Positions 1-10,300 of a stretch of DNA of 64,000 bases are shown one piece after another. Position 1 is the first letter of the stretch. Each line of letters begins with the position of its first letter. Origin of the DNA: Candidatus Haliotispira prima (lineage in GTDB: Bacteria; Spirochaetota; Spirochaetia; SP-2023); the NCBI GenBank assembly GCA_029867005.1, contig CP123443.1, forward strand, positions 2,790,001 to 2,854,000, written 5' to 3'. Position numbers and translations under genes: made by a program. Under the pieces are notes generated by a model. It saw only the letters and a program-made list of their open reading frames with translations, was not told the DNA's origin and did not search any database.

Positions 1-6
1 TGGTAT

Positions 7-48
7 AGATATTGGATATTGGATATTGGATATTGGATATTGGATATT
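7..48 (-). repeat. Heptamer repeat tract, leftmost lipoprotein locus (gene cut by window edge)
   Basis: Five perfect GGATATT units (14-48) and one degenerate AGATATT (7-13) on the plus strand, read as AATATCC on the coding minus strand. The tract begins 47 nt after an ATG at 93-95, exactly as in the other four loci of this window. The lipoprotein gene it would control lies left of the window, so its frame cannot be checked here. With six units it would be in the same out-of-frame state as the next two copies if the downstream sequence is the same. Confidence 0.85.
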
Positions 49-92
49 ATACTGTTTATTCCGTCAGTGGTCAACAGTTCTTTTTGACATTT

Positions 93-159
93 CATAGGAA
101 AAATCCTCCAAGATTTTGTGACTTTGGCCTATTGTATATTCATTCAGGATCTTTGACAA
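93..159 (-). promoter_or_regulatory. Promoter, RBS and start codon of phase-variable leader, copy 1
   Basis: Read on the minus strand: -35 TTGTCA (154-159), 17-bp spacer, -10 TACAAT (131-136), then Shine-Dalgarno GGAGGA (104-109) 8 nt before ATG (93-95). The ATG opens a frame that runs into the heptamer tract at 7-48. The same arrangement is repeated at four other loci in the window, which makes chance unlikely. Confidence 0.7.
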
Positions 160-272
160 GGGGAAGGTTCCAAAGGCTGCGTAGACTTGTCGGTAGGTGA
201 GCCTGTCGAACCTTGACAAGAGGGGACGTGCCCAAGTCTCGACAAACTCCAAGAGCAGGCCCCGGCCAAAGC

Positions 273-310
273 AAACCAAAGACAAACCAAAGACAAACCA
301 AAGACAAACC
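273..310. repeat. 11-bp tandem repeats between lipoprotein units
   Basis: Three full AAACCAAAGAC units (273-283, 284-294, 295-305) and a partial fourth. The equivalent place in the next unit (about 1670-1697) has fewer and imperfect units. The tract lies between the 3' end of one lipoprotein gene and the promoter of the next. Copy-number difference between the two loci shows that it is unstable. A regulatory role is possible but not shown. Confidence 0.75.
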
Positions 311-359
311 AACCGGGGCAGAATACGTAGCAGCGGAACAGAAGTAGGGGAAAATGCCC

Positions 360-1283
360 CTAATCCGTCACTAATACCGCCTTTTTATTATCGTAAAAGG
401 AAAATTCCTGCCCCCCAAATTGGTGATTAATTTTCCAGTCCTCACTCAAACTATGTGTATAAGTTTTACCATCATTATCCATATAAATTATACTACCTAT
501 TCCTATCATTTCGTCCCAAAGGGTTATGTTTTCATTAGGCCCTGATGGAGTCATATTGTATAAGTCATAAAATAAAATTACCGGACTCGGATTTCGGAAA
601 GGACGTATTGTTCCGGAAGATGGGATTACACGATGGAAAGTAATTGACTGCAGGAATTGATTAATCGCTGACCCACTAACATAATAAAACCTTGCCGGGA
701 TTAAATAACTTTCAGAAGTCTTGTACTCTATAGCGGGAGAGGTACTACCAGTCGCTATTTTATTATAAACACTGCTGTATGTGCCTCTTGTAGTGGGGTA
801 GATGGTTGGAAAATTTTCTGTAGTAAATTCCAATTTTTCTATAGCTGTGCCCGCAGCACCAGTTATCTCATAGAAATGAGCATAATAGTTGCTGTTCGGG
901 TGCAATAGTTCCGGTGCAGAATCAATGGCACTGACAAAACCTGTAGCTCCTCCGTCAACAGAAACCGTTACACTGGCATTAAACTTGGCCACCGTCATTT
1001 TATCCGTCATCGAAAGATAAACGGTTCTGGCTGTCCCGTCCGCTTTGGTCTTTCTGGTATAAAAGCCCGGCAGGTCTTTCACGTTGGCATAGGCCGGAGG
1101 CGTAGCGTCTTTGCTGACAATAACGCCGATTGTTCTGGTCCCTTGGGTGCCGTTGTCAAATTGTGCCAACCCTTCGCGCATGGAGACCCAAGCCATGGAA
1201 GTGTTTAGGTTTGCCGCAGCGGGAGGTTGAGCCGCAGGCGGGTCACTCGTGTCCGGCAGGGGGTCGCAGGCGGACAGAACCAA
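360..1283 (-). CDS. Putative phase-variable lipoprotein, family A, copy 1
   Basis: Predicted outer-surface or periplasmic lipoprotein of unknown function. The listed start is the TTG inside the lipobox (VLSAC), which cannot be the real start. The frame stays open upstream through a good signal peptide (basic PNKSKFFK, then hydrophobic FCFFSILLIHLVLSAC) to the heptamer tract at 1406-1447, with no in-frame ATG, GTG or other TTG. The only well-placed start is the GTG at 1494, behind a strong Shine-Dalgarno; it is 211 nt from the TTG and therefore out of frame with six repeats. Loss of one repeat would join the frames. The mature protein begins CDPLPDTSDPPAAQPP, a Pro/Ala-rich tether, followed by about 290 residues rich in Thr/Ser/Tyr with two probable beta-sandwich parts. 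I recognise no family. Confidence 0.8.
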   Translation of the reverse strand: MVLSACDPLPDTSDPPAAQPPAAANLNTSMAWVSMREGLAQFDNGTQGTRTIGVIVSKDATPPAYANVKDLPGFYTRKTKADGTARTVYLSMTDKMTVAKFNASVTVSVDGGATGFVSAIDSAPELLHPNSNYYAHFYEITGAAGTAIEKLEFTTENFPTIYPTTRGTYSSVYNKIATGSTSPAIEYKTSESYLIPARFYYVSGSAINQFLQSITFHRVIPSSGTIRPFRNPSPVILFYDLYNMTPSGPNENITLWDEMIGIGSIIYMDNDGKTYTHSLSEDWKINHQFGGQEFSFYDNKKAVLVTD

Positions 1284-1350
1284 ATGAATAAGCAGAATGG
1301 AAAAAAAACAGAAGACCGGAAAAACCGAAAAAGGTTTGAAAAATTTTGAT

Positions 1351-1494
1351 TTATTGGGCAGTAAAAAAAGAAAAAGTGTTTGTATATATATTATAGAAAT
1401 GGTATGGATATTGGATATTGGATATTGGATATTGGATATTGGATATTATACTGTTTATTTTGTTAGTGGTCAACAGCCCTTTTTGATATTTCAC
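1351..1494 (-). other. Leader ORF of copy 1 in the out-of-frame state (47 codons plus stop)
   Basis: GTG (1492-1494) behind GGAGGA opens a frame through the heptamers (each three units encode NIQYPIS) and ends at TAA 1351-1353, short of the lipoprotein signal peptide. This would be the product in the OFF state. With five or eight repeats the same start would read into the lipoprotein, giving a very long signal peptide of about 73 residues before the Cys. Confidence 0.55.
1406..1447 (-). repeat. Heptamer tract (GGATATT)6, putative phase switch of lipoprotein copy 1
   Basis: Six perfect 7-bp units lie inside the translated leader, 47 nt after its GTG. AATATCC repeats contain no stop codon in any frame, so the tract can grow or shrink without ending translation by itself. 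Of the three possible frames leaving the tract, only one reaches the lipoprotein without a stop. By counting, that needs a unit number of 2 modulo 3 (5 or 8); the sequenced number, 6, is OFF. Confidence 0.85.
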
Positions 1495-1558
1495 AGGAAA
1501 AATCCTCCAAGATTGTGCGAATTTGGCCTATTGTATATTCATTTAGGATCTTTGGCAA
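1492..1558 (-). promoter_or_regulatory. Promoter, RBS and start codon of leader, copy 1 of the complete genes
   Basis: -35 TTGCCA (1553-1558), 17-bp spacer, -10 TACAAT (1530-1535), Shine-Dalgarno GGAGGA, GTG start at 1492-1494, all on the minus strand. Spacing and sequence match the other four modules. Confidence 0.7.
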
Positions 1559-1746
1559 GGGGAAGGTTCCAAAGGCTGCGTAGACTTGTCGGTAGGTGAG
1601 CCTGTCGAACCTTGACAAGAGGGGACGTGCCCAAGTCTCGACAAACTCCAAGAGCAGGCCCCGGCCAAAGCAAACCAAAGCAAACCAAAGACAAACCAAC
1701 CGGGGCAGAATACGTAACAGCGGAACAGAAGTAGGGGAAAATGCCC

Positions 1747-2670
1747 CTAATCCGTCACTAATACTGCCTTTTTATTATCGTAAAAGGAAAATTCCTGCCC
1801 CCCAAATTGGTGATTAATTTTCCAGTCCTCACTCAAACTATGTGTATAAGTTTTACCATCATTATCCATATAAATTATACTACCTATTCCTATCATCTCG
1901 TCCCAAAGGGTTATGTTTTCATTAGGCCCTGATGGAGTCATATTGTATAAGTCATAAAATAAAATTACCGGACTCGGATTTCGGAAAGGACGTATTGTTC
2001 CGGAAGATGGGATTACACGATGGAAAGTAGTTGACTGCAGGAATTGATTAATCGCTGACCCACTAACATAATAAAACCTTGCCGGGATTAAATAACTTTC
2101 AGAAGTCTTGTACTCTATAGCGGGAGAGGTACTACCAGTCGCTATTTTATTATAAACACTGCTGTATGTGCCTCTTGTAGTGGGGTAGGTGGTTGGAAAA
2201 TTTTCTGTAGTAAATTCCAATTTTTCTATAGCAGTGCCCGCAGTACCCGTTATCTCATAGAAATGAGCATAATAGCCGGTGTTCGGGTGTAAAATCTCCG
2301 GTGCGGAATCAATGGCACTGACAAAGTCTGTGGCTTGCCCATTAACAGAAACCGTTATATGAGTAGTAAACTTAGCCGTGGTCATTTTATCCGTCATCGA
2401 AAGATAAACGGTTCTGGCTGTCCCGTCCGCTTTGGTTTTTCTAGTGTAAAAGCCCGGCAGGTCTTTTACGTCGGCATAGTTGGGAGCTGTGGCATCTTTG
2501 CTGACAATAACGCCGATTCTTCTGGCCCCTTGGGTGCCGTTGTCAAATTGTACCAACCCTTCCCGCATGGAGACCCAGGCCATGGAAGTGTTTAGGCTTG
2601 CCGCAGCGGGAGGTTGAGCCGCAGGCGGGTCACTCGTGTCCGGCAGGGGGTCGCAGGCGGACAGAACCAA
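1747..2670 (-). CDS. Putative phase-variable lipoprotein, family A, copy 2
   Basis: Tandem paralogue of the gene at 360-1283, same length. The C-terminal half differs by only a couple of residues, while the N-terminal half of the mature part has clustered changes (for example MTTAKFTTHITVSVNGQAT against MTVAKFNASVTVSVDGGAT). The signal-peptide-coding region has a 9-nt in-frame deletion compared with copy 1. Frame preservation there, upstream of the only TTG, argues that this stretch is translated. The leader GTG at 2872 is 202 nt from the lipobox TTG at 2670, so the gene is out of frame by one heptamer. The mature protein begins CDPLPDTSDPPAAQPP. The function is unknown; surface exposure is inferred from the lipobox and the variation. 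Confidence 0.8.
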   Translation of the reverse strand: MVLSACDPLPDTSDPPAAQPPAAASLNTSMAWVSMREGLVQFDNGTQGARRIGVIVSKDATAPNYADVKDLPGFYTRKTKADGTARTVYLSMTDKMTTAKFTTHITVSVNGQATDFVSAIDSAPEILHPNTGYYAHFYEITGTAGTAIEKLEFTTENFPTTYPTTRGTYSSVYNKIATGSTSPAIEYKTSESYLIPARFYYVSGSAINQFLQSTTFHRVIPSSGTIRPFRNPSPVILFYDLYNMTPSGPNENITLWDEMIGIGSIIYMDNDGKTYTHSLSEDWKINHQFGGQEFSFYDNKKAVLVTD

Positions 2671-2728
2671 ATGAATAAGCAGAATAGAAAAAAAACAGAA
2701 GACCGGAAAAGGTTTGGAAAACTTTGAT

Positions 2729-2872
2729 TTATTGGGCAGTAAAAAAAGAAAAAGTGTTTGTATATATATTATAAAAATGGTATGGATATTGGATATTGGA
2801 TATTGGATATTGGATATTGGATATTATACTGTTTAGTTGGTTAGTGGTCAACAGCCCTTTTTGACATTTCAC
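2729..2872 (-). other. Leader ORF of copy 2 in the out-of-frame state
   Basis: GTG (2870-2872) behind GGAGGA, 47 codons through the heptamers, TAA at 2729-2731. Same design as the leader of copy 1, with a few substitutions in the first 15 codons. Confidence 0.55.
2784..2825 (-). repeat. Heptamer tract (GGATATT)6, putative phase switch of lipoprotein copy 2
   Basis: Six perfect units starting 47 nt after the leader GTG. Frame arithmetic is identical to copy 1: unit number 6 is OFF, 5 or 8 would be ON. Confidence 0.85.
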
Positions 2873-2936
2873 AGGAAAAATCCTCCAAGATTTTGTGACT
2901 TTGGCCTATTGTATATTCATTCAGAATCTTTGGCAA
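2870..2936 (-). promoter_or_regulatory. Promoter, RBS and start codon of leader, copy 2 of the complete genes
   Basis: -35 TTGCCA (2931-2936), 17-bp spacer, -10 TACAAT (2908-2913), GGAGGA, GTG at 2870-2872 on the minus strand. Confidence 0.7.
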
Positions 2937-3175
2937 GGGGAAGGTTCCAAAGGCTGCGTAGACTTGTCGGTAGGTGAGCCTGTCGAACCTTGACAAGAGG
3001 GGGAGTTGGAGAAAGTTGAAAAGGGTAGCCCGGGTAATGCAAAGATGGGATTATTCGGCCGGTGTCCTTTTATCCTTATGGGCTTGGGGCTTGGGGCTTG
3101 GGGCCAGGCTTTGTCCTTTGCCCTTTATCGCCTTTGTCCCGGGTGTTGGATAATGTACCGGCATGAGTACGATGT
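2937..3175. other. Intergenic region with a second kind of heptamer repeat
   Basis: No gene seen. The left part is the upstream flank shared by the lipoprotein units. At 3080-3100 there are three tandem GGGCTTG units followed by GGGCC. This is also a 7-bp repeat but is not inside any ORF I can support. Confidence 0.5.
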
Positions 3176-4060
3176 TTACGCTGTAATATGTAGAAATTCT
3201 CTTAAGATATCGTATCTGTTTTTATAGAGGCCATGGTTTTGGAATAATCGGACTAAGATGGCTGTATCATCTACGGGGTCCTTCTTATTGCCTGTAAATA
3301 TACCGAGTGTTGATTCTGCTTGATACTCCGTGGACAATTCATGAATCATCAGTTTTTTTAGATCATGATCTGTTGTTTTGACTCCTTTGACAGCAATTTC
3401 AAATGATTCGGAATTATTATAGACTGTATTAAAATAATGAATCGCCCTGGGTGCATGAAAGCTGGAGGTGACCAACAATATCTTCAGATTGGGACGCAGG
3501 ATATTTCTGTTTTTTAATAATAACTTTGTAAATAACGCATTTCCGAGAGTATCCATCGAAACTTTTTCTTGTATAACTTTATTTTTAATATCTTCCCGCT
3601 CCAATAATGTGAGCATATAATCACTCTCGGTCTCTGTAGCAGAAAATCCGCCGCCGGAAAGTATTGCATAAGAATCAGGGTGAGCCCTAAAATAGGGAAT
3701 TGCGCATTTCACCCTCAAGTCTAATATGGTTTTGTTACAGCCTAATATGATAATTACGTCCGGGTTATTGTAAGCTTTATCACTTCCTATAAACTCTTTA
3801 TCTTCAAACAGGCCCTCGTAAAAATAAAGGATCTTATCCTGCTGCTCTTGCAGATTTTGCAGGGCTTTTGCGAAGAGATCCTTTGGGATCTCTTTCATAC
3901 AAGATAATAATGATTCTAATTGCCTGACTTGCTTTGTCCCATCTATTATTTTTATCAGCTCATCATCCAATGATGAATTGGCTAAGTGGTGTTGGCAACT
4001 CTCATCATTAAAGTCCAGCTCGGACAATTGACTTAAAAAGCGATAATAAAATGAGCTCAT
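3176..4060 (-). CDS. DUF218 / YdcF-like protein
   Basis: About 294 residues. The C-terminal two thirds carries the DUF218 (SanA/ElyC/YdcF) pattern: strand PDVIIILGCN, glycine loop AILSGGG, acidic ETESDYM, then MDTLGNALF and the strand-loop ILLVTSSFHAPRAIHYF. The N-terminal 100 residues are helical and specific to this protein. Family members are implicated in envelope processes, but their reactions are poorly known. The start was set at the ATG 4058-4060 (MSSFYYRF) because the longer frame begins with a TTG at 4114. It is not close to its neighbours and is probably transcribed alone. Confidence 0.7.
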   Translation of the reverse strand: MSSFYYRFLSQLSELDFNDESCQHHLANSSLDDELIKIIDGTKQVRQLESLLSCMKEIPKDLFAKALQNLQEQQDKILYFYEGLFEDKEFIGSDKAYNNPDVIIILGCNKTILDLRVKCAIPYFRAHPDSYAILSGGGFSATETESDYMLTLLEREDIKNKVIQEKVSMDTLGNALFTKLLLKNRNILRPNLKILLVTSSFHAPRAIHYFNTVYNNSESFEIAVKGVKTTDHDLKKLMIHELSTEYQAESTLGIFTGNKKDPVDDTAILVRLFQNHGLYKNRYDILREFLHITA

Positions 4061-4218
4061 CTCTATACCCAAATACAGTGCGCAACGGTTTGGCGAATGT
4101 GCCCATGACCGCAACGCGGTGTAAATACTTTCCCGATTATTCTAATTTCATCTTTTCCGCACACACTTTTGGGTTACCTATAATTGTAGACTCAATACTG
4201 TAATTCCCGGACAGGAAA

Positions 4219-4268
4219 TAGCAATCCATTAGCTATCTTTGGCCAATGGATTGCTATATGGATTGCTA
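4219..4268. repeat. 12-bp inverted repeat with an extra direct copy
   Basis: TAGCAATCCATT (4219-4230) pairs perfectly with AATGGATTGCTA (4245-4256) across a 14-nt loop, and ATGGATTGCTA is repeated at 4258-4268. It lies just downstream of the stop of the giant gene on the minus strand. There is no T-tract, so it is a weak terminator candidate; transcript-end processing or a small repeat element are alternatives. Confidence 0.6.
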
Positions 4269-4330
4269 CACTCGCAGACGTAACAGACTCCACTTCCGGT
4301 CCACGCCCTCCCCAGGGCGATTCTCCGTTT

Positions 4331-7300
4331 CTATTGCCGGATAAGTATATTCACCTCGGCGGAACTGCTGAGACTCTCTTGATAATTGAAGGGGTTCTTG
4401 GCCACAATATGGAAAAAATTTAGCTCTGTCGACAAGCCCCTGAAGTTATGCCTAATGTCCGCACCACTCTTCTCCACAATGACGTAACGAGAAGGATCAC
4501 TCTGCGGATACGTAATCAAAGTATAGCCAGTCGCATTTTCCACCTGAGCCCAAGTCAGTGTCACATTCCCGCTCGTAGGCGTATCCTGATAGGCATTCAG
4601 AATCGGTTTTGACAGCCTTGGCAGTTGCTGAGAGCCACCACTTGTAGTCACCGCCAGTGTACTGGGTGTACTCTGCTCCAGAACATCATTCGGGTCCTTC
4701 GCCACAATAGAGAAAAGATACTGAGTACTCTCTGACAAACCCGTGAAAGCATACGTCGTGCCAGAGCTCTCCACCGTCACATACTCGGTCTCACCACCGA
4801 GGAGAAGCCGTTTAGACAGTCTGTAGCTCCCGGCGTTGTTAACAGCATTCCAATTTACTGTCACACTTGTCCTCGTCACCGCACCGGTACTCAGAACCGT
4901 TCCGGCAAGCTTTTGTTTATTTGTTCTCACCTGGCTACTGCCGGAAGCGGAGTCCATGTAGGAGCCCGTACCAATTGCCGTAACACTCAAGATGTATACG
5001 GTACTGGGTGTCAAGCCTACGAAAATGTGACTTGTCGCGCTACTGTCCTTCGTCACCGTATTGCTGCCCGTCCGGGACAATCTGTAACCACTGGCGTTGG
5101 CAACGCTGTTCCAAAGGAGTGTCGCACTCCTCGCCGTCACCGAATCGACCCGCACAACCGGTGTGCCAAGCTTTGCTGAGCCTGTACGTACCTGTATAGT
5201 CGTGATATCACTGTCTGTGTAAGAGCCCGTACCAACTGCCGTAATAGAGAACGTATACAGACTGTTGGCTGTCAAACCCAAGAAGACATGGTTTCTGTCA
5301 CTGCTGCTCTTCGTCACCGGCACGTCACTGCCCGTCCGGGACAATCTGTAGCTGCCGGCGTTGGCAACACTGTTCCAATTCAGTGACACGCTCCCTGCCA
5401 GCACCACACCGGCGCGCAGAACCGGTGTGCCAAGCTTGTTAGATGAGACAACCTGCCCGGATGTAGACACCTGTCTGGTCCCGGCATCACTGTTTGAGTA
5501 GGAGCCCGTACCAACTGCCGTAATAGAAAAAGTATACGCATTGTTGGCTGTCAAACCTGTAAAAGTGTGGCTTCTGTCACTGCTGCTCTTCGTCACCGGC
5601 ACGTTGCTGCCCGTCCGGGACAAACTATAGCTGCCGGCGTTGGCAATACCGGCCCAATTCAGTGTCACACTCGTTGCCGTCACCGTACCGGCATTCAAAA
5701 CCGGTGTGGCAAGCTTTTGTTTGGCCGTACGTTTCTGTACGATCCCGGGATCACTGTCTGAGTAGGAACCCGTGCCAATTGCCGTAACAGAGAAGGTATA
5801 CAAAGTGTCACCTGTCAAGCCTGTGAAGGTGTGGCTTGTCGCGCTGCTGCTCTTCGTCACCGGCGAGCTGCTGCCCGTCCGGGACACTCTGTAGCCGCCG
5901 GCGTTGGCAACACTGTTCCAAAACAGTGTCACACCGGCCCAATTCTGTGTTGCACCCCCTATCGCCAACGTACCTGTCCGCACAACCGGTGTGGCAAGCT
6001 TGTTGGATGGGACGACCTGACTGAGTGTTCGTATCTGTAAAGTACCGGCATCACTATTTGAGTAGGAGCCCGTGCTAATTGCCGTAACAGAGAAGGTATA
6101 CGCGTTGTTAGCTGTCAAGCCTGTAAAGGTATGGCTTGTCGCACTGCTGCTCTTCGTCACCGTCACGTTGCTGCCCGTCCGGGACACTCTGTAGCCGCCG
6201 GCGTTGGCAATACCGGCCCAATTTAGTATCACACTCGTTGCCGTCACCGTACCGGCATTCAAAACCGGTGTGGCAAGCTTTTGGGCGGGTGGGCCCTGGC
6301 TGAGTGTACGCACTTGTCTGGTTCCGGTTCCACTGTCTGAGTAGGAGCCCGCACCAACTGCCATAATAGAGAAGGTATACAAATTGTTGGCTGTCAAACC
6401 TGCAAAAGTGTGGCTTGTATCACTGCTGCTCTTCGTCACCGACACGTCGCTGCCCGTCCGGGACAATCTGTAGCTGCCGGCGTTGGCAATAGCGGCCCAA
6501 TTCAGTGTCACACTCGTTGCCGTCACCGTACCGGTACTCAGAACCGGTGCGGCAAGCCTTTGTGCGCCAATCTCTAACTGTATAGTCCCGGTATCACTGT
6601 CCGTGTAGGAACCCGTACCAACTGCCGTGACAGAGAAAGTATACATAGTGTTGCCGCTCAAGCCTGTGAAGATGTGGCTTGTCATGCTGCTGCTCTTCGT
6701 CACTGTCGCGAGGCTACCCGACCGGGACACTCTGTAGCTGCCGGCGTTGGGAACACTGTTCCAAAACAGTGTCACACCGGCCCAATTCTGTGTCAAACCC
6801 TCTATCGTCACCACACCCGTCCGCAGAACCGGTGTGGCAAGCTTTTCGGTGGATGGGGCCTGACCGAGTGTACTCACTTGTATAACCCCGGGATCACTGT
6901 TTGAGTAAGAGCCCGTACCAACTGCCCAGACGACAAAGCTATAACTTTCGCCGGCTGTCAAACCTGTGAAGGTATGACTTGTCACACTGCTACCCTTCGT
7001 CACAGACCCACCGAGGCCCCCCGACCGGGACACTCTGTAGCTGCCGACATTGGCAATAGCGGCCCAATTTAGTGTCACACTCGTTGCCGTCACCGTACCG
7101 GTACTCAAAACCGGTGTGGCAAGCTTTTCGGTGGGTGAGGCTGCTGTGCGCGCCACTAAAGTCGTGGGATCGCTGTCTGTGTAGTCGCCCACACCAATTG
7201 CCTTGATAGAGAAGGTATACTCGGTATCGGCTGTCAAACCTTGGAAGATGTGGTTCGCAGTGTTCTTGGGCTTTCTTACCGTCTCGGCACTGCCCGACCG

Positions 7301-10300
7301 AGACAATATGTAGCCGTCGTGGATGCCTGCCACAGTGGCCCAATACACTGTCACACTCGTCTCTGTCACCGAGCCGAGATTCAGAGAAGGCACCTCGGAA
7401 GTCTTTCGTTTAAGTGTGCGAACCTCCAGACTGCCGGCATCGCTATCTTTGTAGCCTCCACTATCATATGCCACGACATAGAAAGTATACGACGTGTTGA
7501 GGCTAAGACCTGAGAAAGTCTGGGCTATATCATTGGTGCCGGGCCTTACACTCATCATGCTCTCTATCACTGCACTTCTGTCATTACTGCCTGTCTTCTC
7601 GTAGACGAATCTGTAACCGTCAGCCCTGAGACCTCTGGCCCAAAGCAGAGTCACAGTCGTTTGATCCACACGATCAAGCCGCAGAACCGGTGTGGGAAGC
7701 TTCTCATTGACTATACGCACCTCCAGACTGCCGGCATCGCTGTCTAAATAGCTGATGCCATCACTCTTTGCGAAGATACTAACGGTATATACGGATTTAG
7801 CCTCTTTAGCCTCCGTGATTAAATAGAAGGTGTGGCTTGTATCACTACTACTCTTCGTCACAACATTGGAGCTGCCCGTCACGGTAATGACGTAGCCGGT
7901 GGCACCGGCAATAGTGTTCCAATGCAATGTTACACGAAAATCCTTCTTATCACCCTCCCGCAGCACCGGTGTCTCAAGCTTTCGTTTGAGTGTGCGCACC
8001 ACTTTACTGCCGGCCGGGCTGTCTGAGTAGAGACCTTCTTCACCAACAGCTACGACAGAGACGGTGTACTCGGTCTCGGGTGTTAAACCCGTGAAAGTAT
8101 AGCTTATTGTGTCGGCGGTCTTTAGTATAACTTCAGTGCTGCCCGTCCGGGACAACGCATATGCCGTAGCGTTGGGAGTAGCATGCCAAAATATTTTCAC
8201 ACTCGTTGAATTCTCCAGGCTTCGCCATATAGCCGGTATGGTAAGCTGACTGGCCGATGTCCTCGCCTGTAGAGTACCGGTATCACTGTCTGAGTAGCCA
8301 CTCGCGCCACGTGCCGTAATAGAGAAGGTATACTGGGTACTGGCTGTCAAACCTGTAAATTGGTAGCTTGTATAGGCACGACTCTTCGTGATAATTGAGC
8401 TGCTGCCCGTCCGGGACAATGTATAGCTGCCGGCGTTGGGGATACTGGCCCAACTCAGAATCACACTCGTTGTCGCCACCCTGGTGGCCCGCAGAACCGG
8501 TGTGGCAAGCTTTTGGTTCGATGTGCGTATCTGTCTGGTACCGATATCACTGTCTGAGTAGCCACCCACACCACGTGCCCTAACAGTAAAGGTATACAGA
8601 GTATTGGCTGTCAAGCCTGTGTAAGTATGGCTTGTATCGCTGCTGCCCTTCGTCACAACGCCACTACTGCCCGTCCGGGTCAATGTATAGCTGCTGGCAT
8701 TGGCAACACGGCTCCAATTCAGTGTAATACTCGTAGCCGTCACGGTACCGGTCCCCGGGACCGGCATTGCCAATTTCTCTATCGCCCGCAAGAGTGTTAC
8801 CTGCTTGGGTGAAGCGTGGGTATTGGCTGAACCGCCGTAATTGTCCCTCACCCGCACTCTGACCCTGTAAGCCCCCAGAGCCCAGTCCGAGCCCATAACC
8901 AAGGTCGCTGTATTACCGCTCAGTCTGTGGCCGGAAGCAACGTTTATCGGCAGGACTGTTCCCGGGCTGCTCTCCGGGTAGTATTCCCATTCGTAGCTTA
9001 GGTCGTCTCCTTCCGCATCCGACACACTTGCCGTAAACGTCACACTCTCGCCGGGGTTCAAAGAGCTTTTCGGAGCTGTCACAATGCTGATCACCGGTAC
9101 CACATTGAGGAGCAAGCTCCGGTTTGACGTGGCAGAGGCCATTCCGTCACTGGCCGAGGCACTGACCACCACCTCGTGGCGGGCCCGTAGCCGGGCGGTC
9201 CGTTGAGTTGCGCTCAGCCCCGTCAATTCGGCTGTCAACTGGGCCGGCGTCTTGGTATTGCCCCGCATTGGCGAGTAGAATACCCGGTTCAGCAGACTCT
9301 TGCCGGCTGCTCCCGTCCCCCCGGGCCCTTCACTCCGGCCGTTAACTGTCCAACTGTAGGTCAGGGTCTGACCATCCGGATCATCGCCATTCACATAGAA
9401 ATTCTGCCCCGGAGTTCCCGCATTCACGCTTGTCAGTTGAAACTTCTCATTATCCGTGACTGTCGTCGTACCCAGGAATTTTAAAGTCGGACCGGCATTC
9501 GCAGTCAAACGCAAATCAAACGTCCGGATCGTCGTACCGCCCTTGTTATCCCGCACCGTAACTCTCATCCTGTAAGCCGTCGTACCGGTTGTCGCGGAAA
9601 GGCCTCCGGTTTTCAATATCACGTTGTACCTGCTTACCACAGTGTCAGAAGGCAATGTACTCCAGCTTGACGAGCCCAGATTCCCCGGAGTCTGGTAATC
9701 CCAGGCATACCCAAAGTCCGTGTCCAAATTGGGAGAGGCAAGATTTGCGTCGCTGACACTAATTCGGAAGCCCACATCCGAGCCCACAGACGCGGTGCCC
9801 GATGTCGGTGCGACAAAATTCACCACAGGGGCGGCATTCACGTAAATCGTCATTCGATCACTGCCCGCCGTAGCCGGGACGGCTGCGGCCCCGTGGCTGT
9901 CTGTGGCACTCACCACAATCTGATATTCATTGGCGGTAAAGCTGCTGAAATCTATGTTGTAACTCGAGCCGGTACGCACCGCATTATCGTACGATGTGGT
10001 GCTGAAACGTCCGTCCGCCAGTTTGGGATAAACCTTCCAAGTATAATTTATCGGGTCTTCCGTGGCCCCGCTGCCCGGGGTGTTGTTCCCGTCTGTGGCC
10101 TCAGCCCTGAAATTCACAGTCTTGGACGCACTGCCGGCCAACTGAATAGTCCGGGGCAAAGTCGGATCCGCAATGCGCAAATTTTCCGGTGCCTTGTTGA
10201 CATAGTATTTGCGCACTGCCTCCGCACTGCTTTGGCCGTCATCATTGGTCACTATCAGACTAAGGACACTCAGACCCAGCCGCATGTTCGGAACGACCAC

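Larger units (their letters stand above)
160..2936 (-). repeat. Tandem duplication of a 1.38-1.40 kb lipoprotein locus
   Basis: Two direct copies (about 160-1558 and 1559-2936), each holding a 307-codon lipoprotein ORF, its heptamer tract, leader and promoter. The gene ends are exactly 1387 bp apart. A third copy starts at 1-159 and runs off the left edge, so the array holds at least three units. The 3' half of the two genes is almost identical, while the N-terminal half of the mature protein carries clustered substitutions. This is the mosaic pattern left by gene conversion or unequal crossing over. Confidence 0.85.

Noticed and set aside
64..312. 82-codon minus-strand open frame upstream of leader copy 1, with a similar 78-codon frame at 1463-1699
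   Set aside because: It is conserved only because the DNA units are duplicated, crosses the promoter and leader, has no RBS, and the 11-bp repeat inside it changes its length between copies.
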